From the NCBI GenBank assembly GCA_964426895.1, contig CAYRSH010000042.1:1-13970 (forward strand): 13,970 bases of DNA. The letters are read 5' to 3'. Within the stretch, counting starts at the first letter, position 1, and each line of letters begins with the position of its first letter. This document shows positions 8,169 through 13,970 of the stretch, one piece after another. The notes below the pieces were generated by a model. It was not told where the DNA came from and made no database searches. It saw only the letters and a program-made list of their open reading frames with translations. This DNA is from Caldipriscus sp964426895 (lineage in GTDB: Bacteria > Hydrothermota > Hydrothermia > LBFQ01). Both the position numbers and the translations under genes were made by a program.

Positions 8169-9205
8169 GGGTTTTTATATCAACCGGCGAGGTTTCCGGG
8201 GATAAAAATGCCGCATATTTGGTCCGAAAATTAAAGGTTTTTGGTTGGCATTTTTACGCCCTTGGAGGGGAAAACCTTAGAAATGAAGGTGTTGAGATAG
8301 TGGAAAATCCCGAAAACATATCCGTTGTGGGCTTTCAAGAGGCTATAACGAGGTTAAGCGAAATAAATAAAGTTAAAAGGAAAGTTTTAAAATACACTTT
8401 GAGTTCGGACTTAATAATAGGGGTTGATTTTCCGGGTTTTAACCTACCGCTTTTAAAGTATCTAAAACGGAAGGGGAAAAATGTGGTTTATTACATATCC
8501 CCACAGGTTTGGGCTTGGGGGAAGTGGAGGGTTAGGGATTTGAGGTTATTTGATGCGGTTTTGTGTATCCTTCCATTTGAGGAGGATTTTTTAAGGTCTT
8601 ATGGTGTTAATGCGTTTTTTGTAGGACACCCCGCCGTTAAGGAGAATAAGGGAGGTAAGGAGATAAGGATAAACCCACCCGTGATAGGATTTTTACCCGG
8701 TTCAAGGAAGGACGAGGTTAGGAGGCTTTTACCCCGTATGATAAAGATAGCGAGTTTTATAAAAAAACTTTTGCCAGAGGCCAATTTCCTGTTTTCCATA
8801 CCCTTTGATTACGCATTTGACTTGCCCGATACACATTATGTCATAGGTAGGGGAAGGGATGTAATAAGGGTTAGCGATGTTGTGGTTTCATCTTCGGGTA
8901 CCGCAACATTGGAGGCGGCTATTGAGGGGAAACCCGCGGTGGTTCTTTATATGGTCTCGGAATTAACATATTGGATTGGTAGGATTGTGCTGAAAATACC
9001 CTATATAAGCCTTCCGAATATAGTTTTGAAAAGGAAAGTATATCCGGAATTTGTTCAACACATAAAACCGGAAAGGGTGGCGGAAAAGGTTTTGGAGATG
9101 TACGGGAGGAAAGAGGAATTCTCCGCTTTATCAGAGGAAATTTCCGAACTTTTAAAGGGCAAATACGACGAGGTGGAGGTTTTAAAAGAAATTTTACGCC
9201 TTTAA
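8165..9205 (+). CDS. lpxB: Lipid-A-disaccharide synthase
   Basis: Inverting GT19 glycosyltransferase at the inner membrane. It joins UDP-2,3-diacylglucosamine and lipid X to make the lipid A disaccharide. Family motifs: 'MRVFISTGEVSGD' at the N-terminus, 'YYISPQVWAWGKWRVRDL' (109-126), 'LPFEEDFLRSYGV' and 'FVGHPAVKEN', 'FLPGSRKDEVRRLLPRM', 'SSSGTATLEAAIEGKP' (242-257) and 'LTYWIGR...IPYISLPNIVL'. The length of 346 is a little below the E. coli enzyme (382). The start is TTG, whose bases overlap the stop of the M16-like gene (TTGA). An in-frame TAA at 8150 excludes an upstream start, and the N-terminus matches the family there. No Shine-Dalgarno sequence is seen, so translation probably depends on coupling. 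Its presence shows that the cell makes lipid A. Confidence 0.93.
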   Translation: MRVFISTGEVSGDKNAAYLVRKLKVFGWHFYALGGENLRNEGVEIVENPENISVVGFQEAITRLSEINKVKRKVLKYTLSSDLIIGVDFPGFNLPLLKYLKRKGKNVVYYISPQVWAWGKWRVRDLRLFDAVLCILPFEEDFLRSYGVNAFFVGHPAVKENKGGKEIRINPPVIGFLPGSRKDEVRRLLPRMIKIASFIKKLLPEANFLFSIPFDYAFDLPDTHYVIGRGRDVIRVSDVVVSSSGTATLEAAIEGKPAVVLYMVSELTYWIGRIVLKIPYISLPNIVLKRKVYPEFVQHIKPERVAEKVLEMYGRKEEFSALSEEISELLKGKYDEVEVLKEILRL

Positions 9206-9215
9206 AATCCCCATT
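9201..9215 (+). promoter_or_regulatory. Putative leaderless promoter of trmFO (-10 box TAAAAT)
   Basis: TTTAAAATCCCC is followed by 3 bases and the GTG at 9216. TAAAAT is 9203-9208, 7 bases from the start codon; its first three bases are the lpxB stop codon. No Shine-Dalgarno sequence is present. Confidence 0.5.
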
Positions 9216-10529
9216 GTGAAAAGGATTACCGTAATAGGGGCGGGTTTGGCGGGTAGTGAGGCTGCACTCGTTGCTGCGAATATGGGGGTTGAGGTGATTT
9301 TATACGAGATGAGGCCTAAGAAAATGACACCCGCCCACACTTCAGGAAAACCCGCCGAATTGGTTTGCTCAAACAGTTTAAAATCCAAGGATTTATTTTC
9401 CGCGCCGGGTTTGTTAAAAGAAGAGTTAAAAATTTTGGATTCCCCATTGATAAAATTTGCATATGAATGCGAAATTCCGGGAGGAAAAGCCTTAACGGTT
9501 GATAGGTGGTGCTTTGCCGATAAGGTTGAAAGGGCCTTAAAAAGTCATCCGAATATAAGGTTTATAAACGAGGAGATAAGGGAAATACCTGATGGAATTG
9601 TTGTAATAGCAACGGGACCTTTAACCTCGGACGCTTTGGCCGAAGCCATTGGTGAGCTAATAGGCGAAGAATATCTTTTCTTTTACGATGCACAATCTCC
9701 CATAGTTGATGGGGATTCCTTAAACTACGAAAAACTATACTTTAAAGACAGGTTCGGTTATGACGATTCGGCATATTTAAACGCCCCTATGACAAAAGAA
9801 GAATATATGGCCTTTTGGGAAGCGCTTGTAAATGCGGAGATTCACGAACCTAAGGAGTTTGAAAGGGATGTATGTTATTTTGAGTCCTGTTTGCCGATAG
9901 AGGTTATGGCGAAAAGAGGCCCCGAAACCCTTTTATACGGGCCTTTAAGGCCGGTTGGTTTAGAAGATCCGAGAACGGGAAAACTACCCTACGCTGTGGT
10001 TCAATTGAGGAGGGAGGATTCCGAGGGAAAGGCTTGGAATTTGGTGGGTTTTCAAACACAGTTGAAAATATCGGAACAAAAAAGGGTTTTTAGGATGATA
10101 CCGGGTTTGGAGAATGCGGAATTTTTGAGATATGGGGCAGTTCATAGGAATACATATATAAACAGCCCAAAACTTTTACTACCGACACTACAACTTAAAA
10201 AGGAACCGAGGATCCTTTTCGCCGGTCAAATAACGGGTACGGAGGGTTATGTTCCCGCGATAGCGGGTGGCCATTTGGCCGGATTGAATGCATCTTTAAT
10301 GGCCTTGGGTTTGGAACCCGTTGTTCCCCCAAAACATACCATGATAGGTGCTTTAATACATTATATAACTACGCCGAAAAGCGACTTTCAACCCATGAAC
10401 GCAAACTTTGGGATAGTTCCCGATGTCCCAAAGATGAAAAGGGATCGTAAGATAAAATTTGTAGTGGAAAGGGCTTTATCGGAAATTAAGGGGTTTAAGG
10501 AAATGTTGGAAATTGCCCTTGTTAAGTAA
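9216..10529 (+). CDS. trmFO: Methylenetetrahydrofolate--tRNA-(uracil-5-)-methyltransferase TrmFO
   Basis: FAD- and folate-dependent enzyme that makes 5-methyluridine at position 54 of the tRNA T-loop, using methylene-THF as carbon donor. The 437 residues match the usual length. The N-terminal dinucleotide-binding motif is GAGLAG (8-13). Two Cys correspond to the catalytic pair of the family: C51 in 'LVCSNSLKS' and C225 in 'FESCLPIEVMAKRGPETL'. Other hallmarks are 'TPAHTSGKPAELVCSNS', 'QLRREDSEGKAWNLVGFQT', 'GAVHRNTYINSPKLL' and 'AGQITGTEGYVPAIAGG'. The GTG start fits the family N-terminus ('MKRITVIGAG'). It is followed 9 bases later by khtT. The tRNA modification gene and the antiporter genes have no evident functional link; co-transcription is inferred from spacing. 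Confidence 0.96.
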   Translation: MKRITVIGAGLAGSEAALVAANMGVEVILYEMRPKKMTPAHTSGKPAELVCSNSLKSKDLFSAPGLLKEELKILDSPLIKFAYECEIPGGKALTVDRWCFADKVERALKSHPNIRFINEEIREIPDGIVVIATGPLTSDALAEAIGELIGEEYLFFYDAQSPIVDGDSLNYEKLYFKDRFGYDDSAYLNAPMTKEEYMAFWEALVNAEIHEPKEFERDVCYFESCLPIEVMAKRGPETLLYGPLRPVGLEDPRTGKLPYAVVQLRREDSEGKAWNLVGFQTQLKISEQKRVFRMIPGLENAEFLRYGAVHRNTYINSPKLLLPTLQLKKEPRILFAGQITGTEGYVPAIAGGHLAGLNASLMALGLEPVVPPKHTMIGALIHYITTPKSDFQPMNANFGIVPDVPKMKRDRKIKFVVERALSEIKGFKEMLEIALVK

Positions 10530-10535
10530 AGGGAG
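10530..10535 (+). promoter_or_regulatory. Shine-Dalgarno sequence of khtT
   Basis: AGGGAG, just after the trmFO stop codon, lies 3 bases before the ATG at 10539; within AAAGGGAG the best pairing register is close to the start. It supports this start and suggests that khtT is an internal gene of the trmFO transcript. Confidence 0.6.
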
Positions 10536-10538
10536 AAA

Positions 10539-11030
10539 ATGAAACTTAGGGAAACGGATTTGCCGGGCGTAGGGAAGAGATATACCATTGAATTACAAAG
10601 TGGATGGGAGATAACCCTTATTATCCACAATACGGGAAGGAGGGAGATTTACATAATAGAGCCTGAGGAGGAAGAACCCAAATGTGTTTTATCCTTAACG
10701 GAGGATGAGGCCAAAGATTTGGGGTTTTTGCTTGCCGGAACTACTTATCAATCCGTATCCCCCGAGAGAATGGAGTTTATAATGAAGGAAATGGTTATGG
10801 AGTGGGTAAAAGTTGGTAAAAACTCCAACCTTGTAAATAAAACCCTCGTAAATGCCCAAATAAGGGAAAGAACGGGTACATCAATATTGGCGATACTTAG
10901 GGGAAAGGACATGATAGTGAATCCCGATCCGCACAAAACCGTAATAAAGGAGGGTGATATACTTGTGGTGGTGGGGACGAGGGAACAGATAAACAACTTC
11001 TTAAAATATTGTGGGGATTGTACCCATTGA
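10539..11030 (+). CDS. khtT: KhtT-like regulatory subunit of a K+/H+ antiporter (RCK_C/TrkA-C domain)
   Basis: Cytoplasmic regulator of a CPA2-type antiporter. In Bacillus subtilis KhtT controls the KhtU K+/H+ antiporter in response to ligands and pH. The 163 residues resemble KhtT along their whole length: 'RETDLPGVGKRYTIEL' at the N-terminus, 'IIHNTGRREIYII' (28-40), 'EAKDLGFLLAGTTYQ' (57-71), then an RCK_C domain from about 88 to 157 with 'EWVKVGKNSNLVNKTL', 'GTSILAILRG' and 'VIKEGDILVVVGTREQ'. There is no membrane segment. The gene ends 11 bases before a khtU-like antiporter gene, the same pairing as in Bacillus, which supports the assignment. The symbol is given by similarity and context; the ligand is unknown. 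Confidence 0.82.
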   Translation: MKLRETDLPGVGKRYTIELQSGWEITLIIHNTGRREIYIIEPEEEEPKCVLSLTEDEAKDLGFLLAGTTYQSVSPERMEFIMKEMVMEWVKVGKNSNLVNKTLVNAQIRERTGTSILAILRGKDMIVNPDPHKTVIKEGDILVVVGTREQINNFLKYCGDCTH

Positions 11031-11033
11031 GGT
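11029..11033 (+). promoter_or_regulatory. Shine-Dalgarno sequence of the khtU-like gene
   Basis: GAGGT overlaps the khtT stop codon and lies 8 bases before the ATG at 11042. It marks 11042 as the real start of the antiporter gene, upstream of the first frame break. Confidence 0.65.
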
Positions 11034-11041
11034 TATAGCAT

Positions 11042-11188
11042 ATGGGTGACCATTCTTCCTTAGCCTTTATTAAACTCGCTTTGCTTTTCATTTTTATGTT
11101 TTTCGCCGCATACGGATTTAAAAGGTTCGGAATACCGACAATAATTTCCTTTCTATTCGTCGGTTTCCTGGCTAAAATTTTCTCATAG
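11042..11188 (+). CDS. Antiporter N-terminal fragment (first two membrane segments)
   Basis: 48 codons: 'MGDHSSLAFIKLALLFIFMF' opens a hydrophobic segment and 'FGIPTIISFLFVGFLAKIFS' a second, ending at TAG 11186-11188. The 'GIPTIISFLFVGFL' stretch is the usual second transmembrane region of CPA2 antiporters. It is too short to function alone. Confidence 0.65.
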   Translation: MGDHSSLAFIKLALLFIFMFFAAYGFKRFGIPTIISFLFVGFLAKIFS

Positions 11189-11850
11189 TGTTCTTCAAAG
11201 AACTGGGTATGATTCTTTTGTTTTTCTTCATAGGCTTGGAATATACCTTTGAGAGGTTGAAAAATGTGTTTTTTATATGGAAGCTTGGGATAGTGGATTT
11301 TGTTTTAAATTTTATACCCGCTTTTCTTTTGGGACTTCTGTTCGGTTTGAGCCCGATAACTTCTTTAATTTTAGCAAGTGTGTTTTATCCAACGAGTACA
11401 TCAATAATTGCAAAACTATTAACGGATTTTAAAAGGCTTGCATCACCCGAAGCGGAACTGTTAATAGGAATATTGATTTTTGAGGACTTGGTGTCCATTA
11501 TAATACTATCGCTATTGATCCCTTTACAAGAAATGGGAGGATTGCAGTTTGAAATGTTTCTTCCGATTTTCTTAAAGTTATTAATTGTACTTGCGGTTTT
11601 TTACACACTCTACCGTTTTGTATTACCGAGGCTGAATTCCTGGATGAACGCAATTTCAGAGAATGAAAGTTTTTCATTTTTCATAATCGGGTTAGTTATG
11701 CTCATTGGCTTTCTGTTTAAGGAGTTCGGGATTTCGGAGGCCTTGGGGGCTTTTTTACTCGGTGTTTTAGTTCCCGAAACCCGTATTAAGGAAAATATTG
11801 AGCGTCAATTTTTTTCTTTAAAAGAACTCTCCGTTGGCGTATTTTTGTGA
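11188..11850 (+). CDS. Antiporter central fragment (membrane core)
   Basis: 220 residues, strongly hydrophobic, with about seven membrane segments. Landmarks are 'ELGMILLFFFIGLEYTFERL', 'YPTSTSIIAKLLTDFKRLAS' with 'PEAELLIGILIFEDL' (the ion-site region of the family), and 'EFGISEALGAFLLGVLVPET'. The GTG at 11188 lies inside the stop codon of the N-terminal piece; it probably only marks where the frame reopens and is not a true start. It ends in TGA at 11848-11850. Confidence 0.75.
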   Translation: MFFKELGMILLFFFIGLEYTFERLKNVFFIWKLGIVDFVLNFIPAFLLGLLFGLSPITSLILASVFYPTSTSIIAKLLTDFKRLASPEAELLIGILIFEDLVSIIILSLLIPLQEMGGLQFEMFLPIFLKLLIVLAVFYTLYRFVLPRLNSWMNAISENESFSFFIIGLVMLIGFLFKEFGISEALGAFLLGVLVPETRIKENIERQFFSLKELSVGVFL

Positions 11851-11904
11851 TATTACTCACACTATTTGGCATAATTTCAAAGATCGTTTCAACCTATATA
11901 TCTG
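11850..11904 (+). repeat. 55-bp direct repeat, left copy, flanking gap 2
   Basis: Identical to 12005-12059 and ends exactly at the first N. The length equals that of the gap 1 repeat, as expected if 55 is the assembly k-mer size. Confidence 0.95.
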
Positions 11905-12004
11905 NNNNNNNNNNNNNNNNNNNNNNNNNNNNNNNNNNNNNNNNNNNNNNNNNNNNNNNNNNNNNNNNNNNNNNNNNNNNNNNNNNNNNNNNNNNNNNNN
12001 NNNN
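11905..12004. other. Assembly gap 2 (100 N) inside the antiporter gene
   Basis: Exactly 100 N. The flanks are the same 55 bases, so the N run probably stands for an overlap. Sequence may still be missing to the left of the repeat, where a conserved membrane segment is absent. Confidence 0.97.
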
Positions 12005-12059
12005 ATATTACTCACACTATTTGGCATAATTTCAAAGATCGTTTCAACCTATATATCTG
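12005..12059 (+). repeat. 55-bp direct repeat, right copy, flanking gap 2
   Basis: Second copy of 11850-11904, beginning at the first base after the N run. It encodes 'ILLTLFGIISKIVSTYIS' of the antiporter. Confidence 0.95.
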
Positions 12060-12274
12060 CATATTTTTATGGTATGAAGAAAAAGGCGAGGCTTAGGACA
12101 TCCCTTTCGTTTGTACCCAGAGGTGAATTTTCCGTCATACTATCCTCTTTTGATCCCACGGTTAAGATGTTGTCCATACCCTTTATATTTGGCACCGCCC
12201 TTGTAGGGACACTTTTATTCGCTTTGGCTCCAAGACTTACCAATATTATTTATCCTAAGAGCAAGAGGGTATAA
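12005..12274 (+). CDS. Antiporter C-terminal fragment (last membrane segments)
   Basis: About 90 codons from the right edge of gap 2: 'ILLTLFGIISKIVSTYIS', then 'RLRTSLSFVPRGEFSVILSS' in which PRGEF is a CPA2 landmark. A last hydrophobic stretch, 'FIFGTALVGTLLFALAPRL', and a basic end follow. It has no start codon of its own; the reading frame continues from the left copy of the repeat (ATA at 11850). Confidence 0.75.
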   Translation: MLLTLFGIISKIVSTYISAYFYGMKKKARLRTSLSFVPRGEFSVILSSFDPTVKMLSIPFIFGTALVGTLLFALAPRLTNIIYPKSKRV

Positions 12275-12288
12275 CTACATAAACCGTT

Positions 12289-12310
12289 TCAACCTTATAA
12301 TACCCCTACC
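12289..12310 (+). promoter_or_regulatory. Putative leaderless promoter of the BNR-repeat gene (-10 box TATAAT)
   Basis: A perfect TATAAT (12296-12301) is followed by ACCCCTACC and the ATG at 12311. The 16-mer TCAACCTTATAATACC (12289-12304) recurs exactly before the last gene. There is no Shine-Dalgarno sequence and no convincing -35 hexamer. Confidence 0.6.
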
Positions 12311-13897
12311 ATGATCTGGATAGTTTCTTTAGCCCAATTTGCCGGAAGGTTTGAGGCGGAACCCTTAAACACTATGAAAAGGGTTCCTACAAATATAAGC
12401 ATAAACAATCCTTTAAACTCCCTCAAACTCAACATATACCCAAAGCCAATACCAAAGGCGGATTTCAATTTTAGGGCTCCTGTTAATTGGTTTAACAACC
12501 AGGTAAGTTCCGGCCACAATTCCGGTTTTGAACACAAGGTTGGCATAGGAATAAACTCCTTTAACGACCTATGGTATGTTTATTCATCATCGGATGGTGT
12601 ATCAAACAACGATACATTACACATATTCTGTTCCTCGGATGGTGGAAACACTTGGCTTTATGTTGGAAATCTGTATTCTACAAATCCCACAAAGGGAATA
12701 TTTGAACCTTTCTTAAACATAAACCCAACGGACAATTATCTTTATGTGATTTTCACCTTCGGTAGAAAATCTTCCTTTGGAAATTACTCGGCGGATACCG
12801 TAGCGGTTATGAGATTTCAAACATCTTCCGGATGTTCTACGGTTTCCGGAACACAAGGTGTTTTTCAAGTTAGCGACCCATCGTGGGTATACGAAACCGC
12901 CGTTATTGCCTCCGAACCCACGACGACTTATGTATTTGCGATGCTGTTGGATCCAACCGGATATGTAGATTTTTATAAATCTTCCAATAGGGGTGCCACT
13001 TGGACATATGTGAGGAGTTGGAACTCCGGGCCTTCAAAAACCCGGTTTTTCTGGGCTTCCTCAAAGAAAGGGGCTAATAGGGGAACTTTCTTTTCGTTTA
13101 TAGAGATCAACGACGCCACAGACCCACTTACTGGGGCGGATAACAAGTATTATGTTATGTATGCTGAATGGGGGAGTTCTCCGGATACTTTTAAATTGTG
13201 GTGGTTTGGTTCTACAAGCGGATATGACTCTCTAACGGGACCTATAAGCAATACCTTTTATTGCCGCCGCACATGTTCAACCCCCTTTGATAGCGTTTTC
13301 TTAATGGCTTTCAGCAGGAAAACCGCCGGACCAAATGCCTATGCCGTTTTGATGGACAAAGGAATAGATACCACCATTTGGACCACAGTTATATTTGACT
13401 CTTTGAACAATAGACCTTACCGTTCTCCATCCGTGGCCTATGCCCCAAATGAGGGAAGGATAATTTTAAGCGTATTATACGATTCGCTTAATACGCGTTT
13501 TGGAGTTTTGAGGGTTTGGGTTTCCTATCCGGATAGCACCCTTTCCTGGACAAACTGGCTTGGCGCATCCCTTGACGCATGGGATACCAAGGATTTGAAG
13601 GTTGATATGGGTAATATGCTTGAACCATATGCTTTGAGTTCGATTGTTAGGTATGCCTCACCGGGTGATTTCAGGGTTCATATAGCGTGGAGAAAGGTTA
13701 ACGGTTCTACGGGAGGTGGGGATGCGTGGCATGCAACACCCACAATTGCCTTTACAAATGTAAGCGAATTTAAGAAAACATCAACGCATAAAGGCGCCAC
13801 ATTTTACGATGTTTTGGGTAGGAGGGTTAATAAGCCAACCAAAGGGGTTTTCTTCAAGATAGTTGGGGGTGAGGTTGAAAAGGTCATACTTAGGTGA
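12311..13897 (+). CDS. BNR/Asp-box repeat surface protein with short T9SS-like tail
   Basis: 528 residues, rich in Ser, Thr, Asn and aromatic residues, as in secreted beta-propellers. Two Asp-box (BNR) motifs of the form SxDxGxTW are seen: 'SSDGGNTW' (108-115) and 'SSNRGATW' (224-231). Such motifs sit at blade turns in sialidase-like and photosystem-assembly-like propellers. No sialidase catalytic set (Arg triad, FRIP) is evident, so an enzyme activity is not claimed. The last 41 residues, with 'FYDVLGRRV' (498-506) and 'GVFFKIVGGEVEKVILR', look like a shortened T9SS sorting tail and parallel the end of the first gene ('RGIYFLKVGGKTEKIIINL'). The N-terminus 'MIWIVSLAQFAG' is hydrophobic but short and lacks a positive n-region. 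An in-frame TAA at 12272 and the promoter position fix the ATG. Probably exported; function unknown. Confidence 0.75.
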   Translation: MIWIVSLAQFAGRFEAEPLNTMKRVPTNISINNPLNSLKLNIYPKPIPKADFNFRAPVNWFNNQVSSGHNSGFEHKVGIGINSFNDLWYVYSSSDGVSNNDTLHIFCSSDGGNTWLYVGNLYSTNPTKGIFEPFLNINPTDNYLYVIFTFGRKSSFGNYSADTVAVMRFQTSSGCSTVSGTQGVFQVSDPSWVYETAVIASEPTTTYVFAMLLDPTGYVDFYKSSNRGATWTYVRSWNSGPSKTRFFWASSKKGANRGTFFSFIEINDATDPLTGADNKYYVMYAEWGSSPDTFKLWWFGSTSGYDSLTGPISNTFYCRRTCSTPFDSVFLMAFSRKTAGPNAYAVLMDKGIDTTIWTTVIFDSLNNRPYRSPSVAYAPNEGRIILSVLYDSLNTRFGVLRVWVSYPDSTLSWTNWLGASLDAWDTKDLKVDMGNMLEPYALSSIVRYASPGDFRVHIAWRKVNGSTGGGDAWHATPTIAFTNVSEFKKTSTHKGATFYDVLGRRVNKPTKGVFFKIVGGEVEKVILR

Positions 13898-13905
13898 GGT
13901 TTAGT

Positions 13906-13915
13906 TTTTCGAAAA
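13906..13915 (+). promoter_or_regulatory. 10-bp palindrome between the last two genes
   Basis: TTTTCGAAAA is a perfect palindrome ending 7 bases before the TATAAT box at 13923. It could be an operator. It is too short and lacks a loop and a downstream T-run of its own to be called a terminator. Confidence 0.2.
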
Positions 13916-13936
13916 TCAACCTTATAATACCTACAT
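13916..13936 (+). promoter_or_regulatory. Putative leaderless promoter of the gene at the right edge (-10 box TATAAT)
   Basis: TATAAT (13923-13928) is followed by ACCTACAT and the ATG at 13937. The 16-mer TCAACCTTATAATACC is identical to that at 12289-12304. There is no Shine-Dalgarno sequence. Confidence 0.55.
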
Positions 13937-13970
13937 ATGCCCCGAATTGTTGAACTTTACAAGGTTTTAG
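13937..13970 (+). CDS. Start of a gene cut by the window edge
   Basis: Only 'MPRIVELYKVL' is visible. The call rests on the promoter-like sequence 8 bases upstream, which matches that of the preceding gene. 'LYKVL' recalls the 'YxVLGV' start of DnaJ J-domains, but eleven residues do not support a name. Confidence 0.45.
   Translation, partial: MPRIVELYKVL

Larger units (their letters stand above)
11042..12274 (+). pseudogene. khtU: KhtU-like K+/H+ antiporter (CPA2 family), broken by two frame changes and an assembly gap
   Basis: Taken together, three pieces in different frames make a CPA2 sodium/proton-exchanger-type membrane protein that would pair with the adjacent KhtT. They total about 358 residues against roughly 400 for KhtU. 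Break 1 is between 11171 and 11188, where the frame moves to -1 (one missing base would explain it). The usual glycine/proline loop after 'VGFL' is also shortened. Break 2 is at 11847-11850, again with a frame change. There the segment normally written FFxxGLxIDP, about 24 residues, is missing. Break 2 coincides with the edge of the 55-bp repeat flanking gap 2. The upstream Shine-Dalgarno sequence and intact partner suggest a functional gene in the living cell. I favour assembly or strain-mixture error over true decay, but the sequence alone does not prove either. Confidence 0.7.

Noticed and set aside
11171..11188. Programmed -1 frameshift joining the antiporter N-terminus and core
   Set aside because: The A4T4 run (11174-11181) is not an in-frame X XXY YYZ slippery site, there is no clear downstream hairpin, and conserved residues are also missing, so sequence error or mutation is simpler.
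11834..12274. Separate small membrane protein starting near 11834 or 11847
   Set aside because: The frame is the C-terminal end of the antiporter; the apparent starts lie at the frame break and the 55-bp repeat.
12311..13897. Sialidase function for the BNR-repeat protein
   Set aside because: Only the Asp-box motifs are present; they are shared by many propellers, and no arginine triad or FRIP motif is visible.

Overview
The window comes from a diderm bacterium, probably a thermophile. lpxB (lipid A synthesis) implies an outer membrane. Two large surface-type proteins end in tails resembling the type IX secretion C-terminal domain, which points to the wider Fibrobacteres-Chlorobi-Bacteroidetes group. 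Arg is written mostly AGG and Ile mostly ATA, and the proteins are rich in Lys and Glu, as in many thermophiles. Candidate lineages such as Hydrothermae or WOR-3 would fit, but this placement is inference. The DNA looks like a metagenome scaffold: it contains two runs of exactly 100 N, each flanked by an identical 55-bp direct repeat.

Layout: every supported gene lies on the + strand, and the gaps between genes are under 40 bases. In order: the 3' part of a beta-propeller surface protein with a sorting-domain-like tail (3-986); etfB and etfA, the electron transfer flavoprotein (1014-2707); valS (2728-5322); an unrecognised protein of three Ig-like (Big2-type) repeats (5347-6072); ribosomal protein L5, rplE (6083-6622), away from its usual spc-operon neighbours; an M16-family lipoprotein that has lost its zinc ligands (6619-8168, crossed by gap 1); lpxB (8165-9205); trmFO (9216-10529); a khtT-like antiporter regulator (10539-11030); its khtU-like antiporter partner, broken by two frame changes and gap 2 (11042-12274); a BNR-repeat surface protein with a short tail of the same kind as the first gene (12311-13897); and the first codons of another gene (13937 onward). 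No RNA gene, CRISPR array, mobile element or terminator was seen.

How genes appear to be expressed: the putative first genes of transcription units (etfB, valS, rplE, trmFO, the BNR protein and the last gene) have no Shine-Dalgarno sequence. Each instead has a -10-like box of the form TTA(A/T/G)AAT, followed by a C-rich stretch and, 7-9 bases after the box, the start codon. This is what leaderless transcripts would look like. Downstream genes (etfA, khtT, khtU) have clear Shine-Dalgarno sequences, and the M16 gene and lpxB overlap the preceding gene by 4 bases. In two places the stop codon of one gene lies inside the -10 box of the next.

Functionally the window is mostly housekeeping: flavin electron transfer, valyl-tRNA charging, L5, tRNA m5U54 methylation and lipid A synthesis. 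Envelope functions are interleaved: surface proteins, an M16-like lipoprotein and a K+/H+ antiporter with its sensor. The points most worth a second look are the leaderless promoter signature, the displaced rplE, the zinc-less M16 lipoprotein and the damaged khtU.
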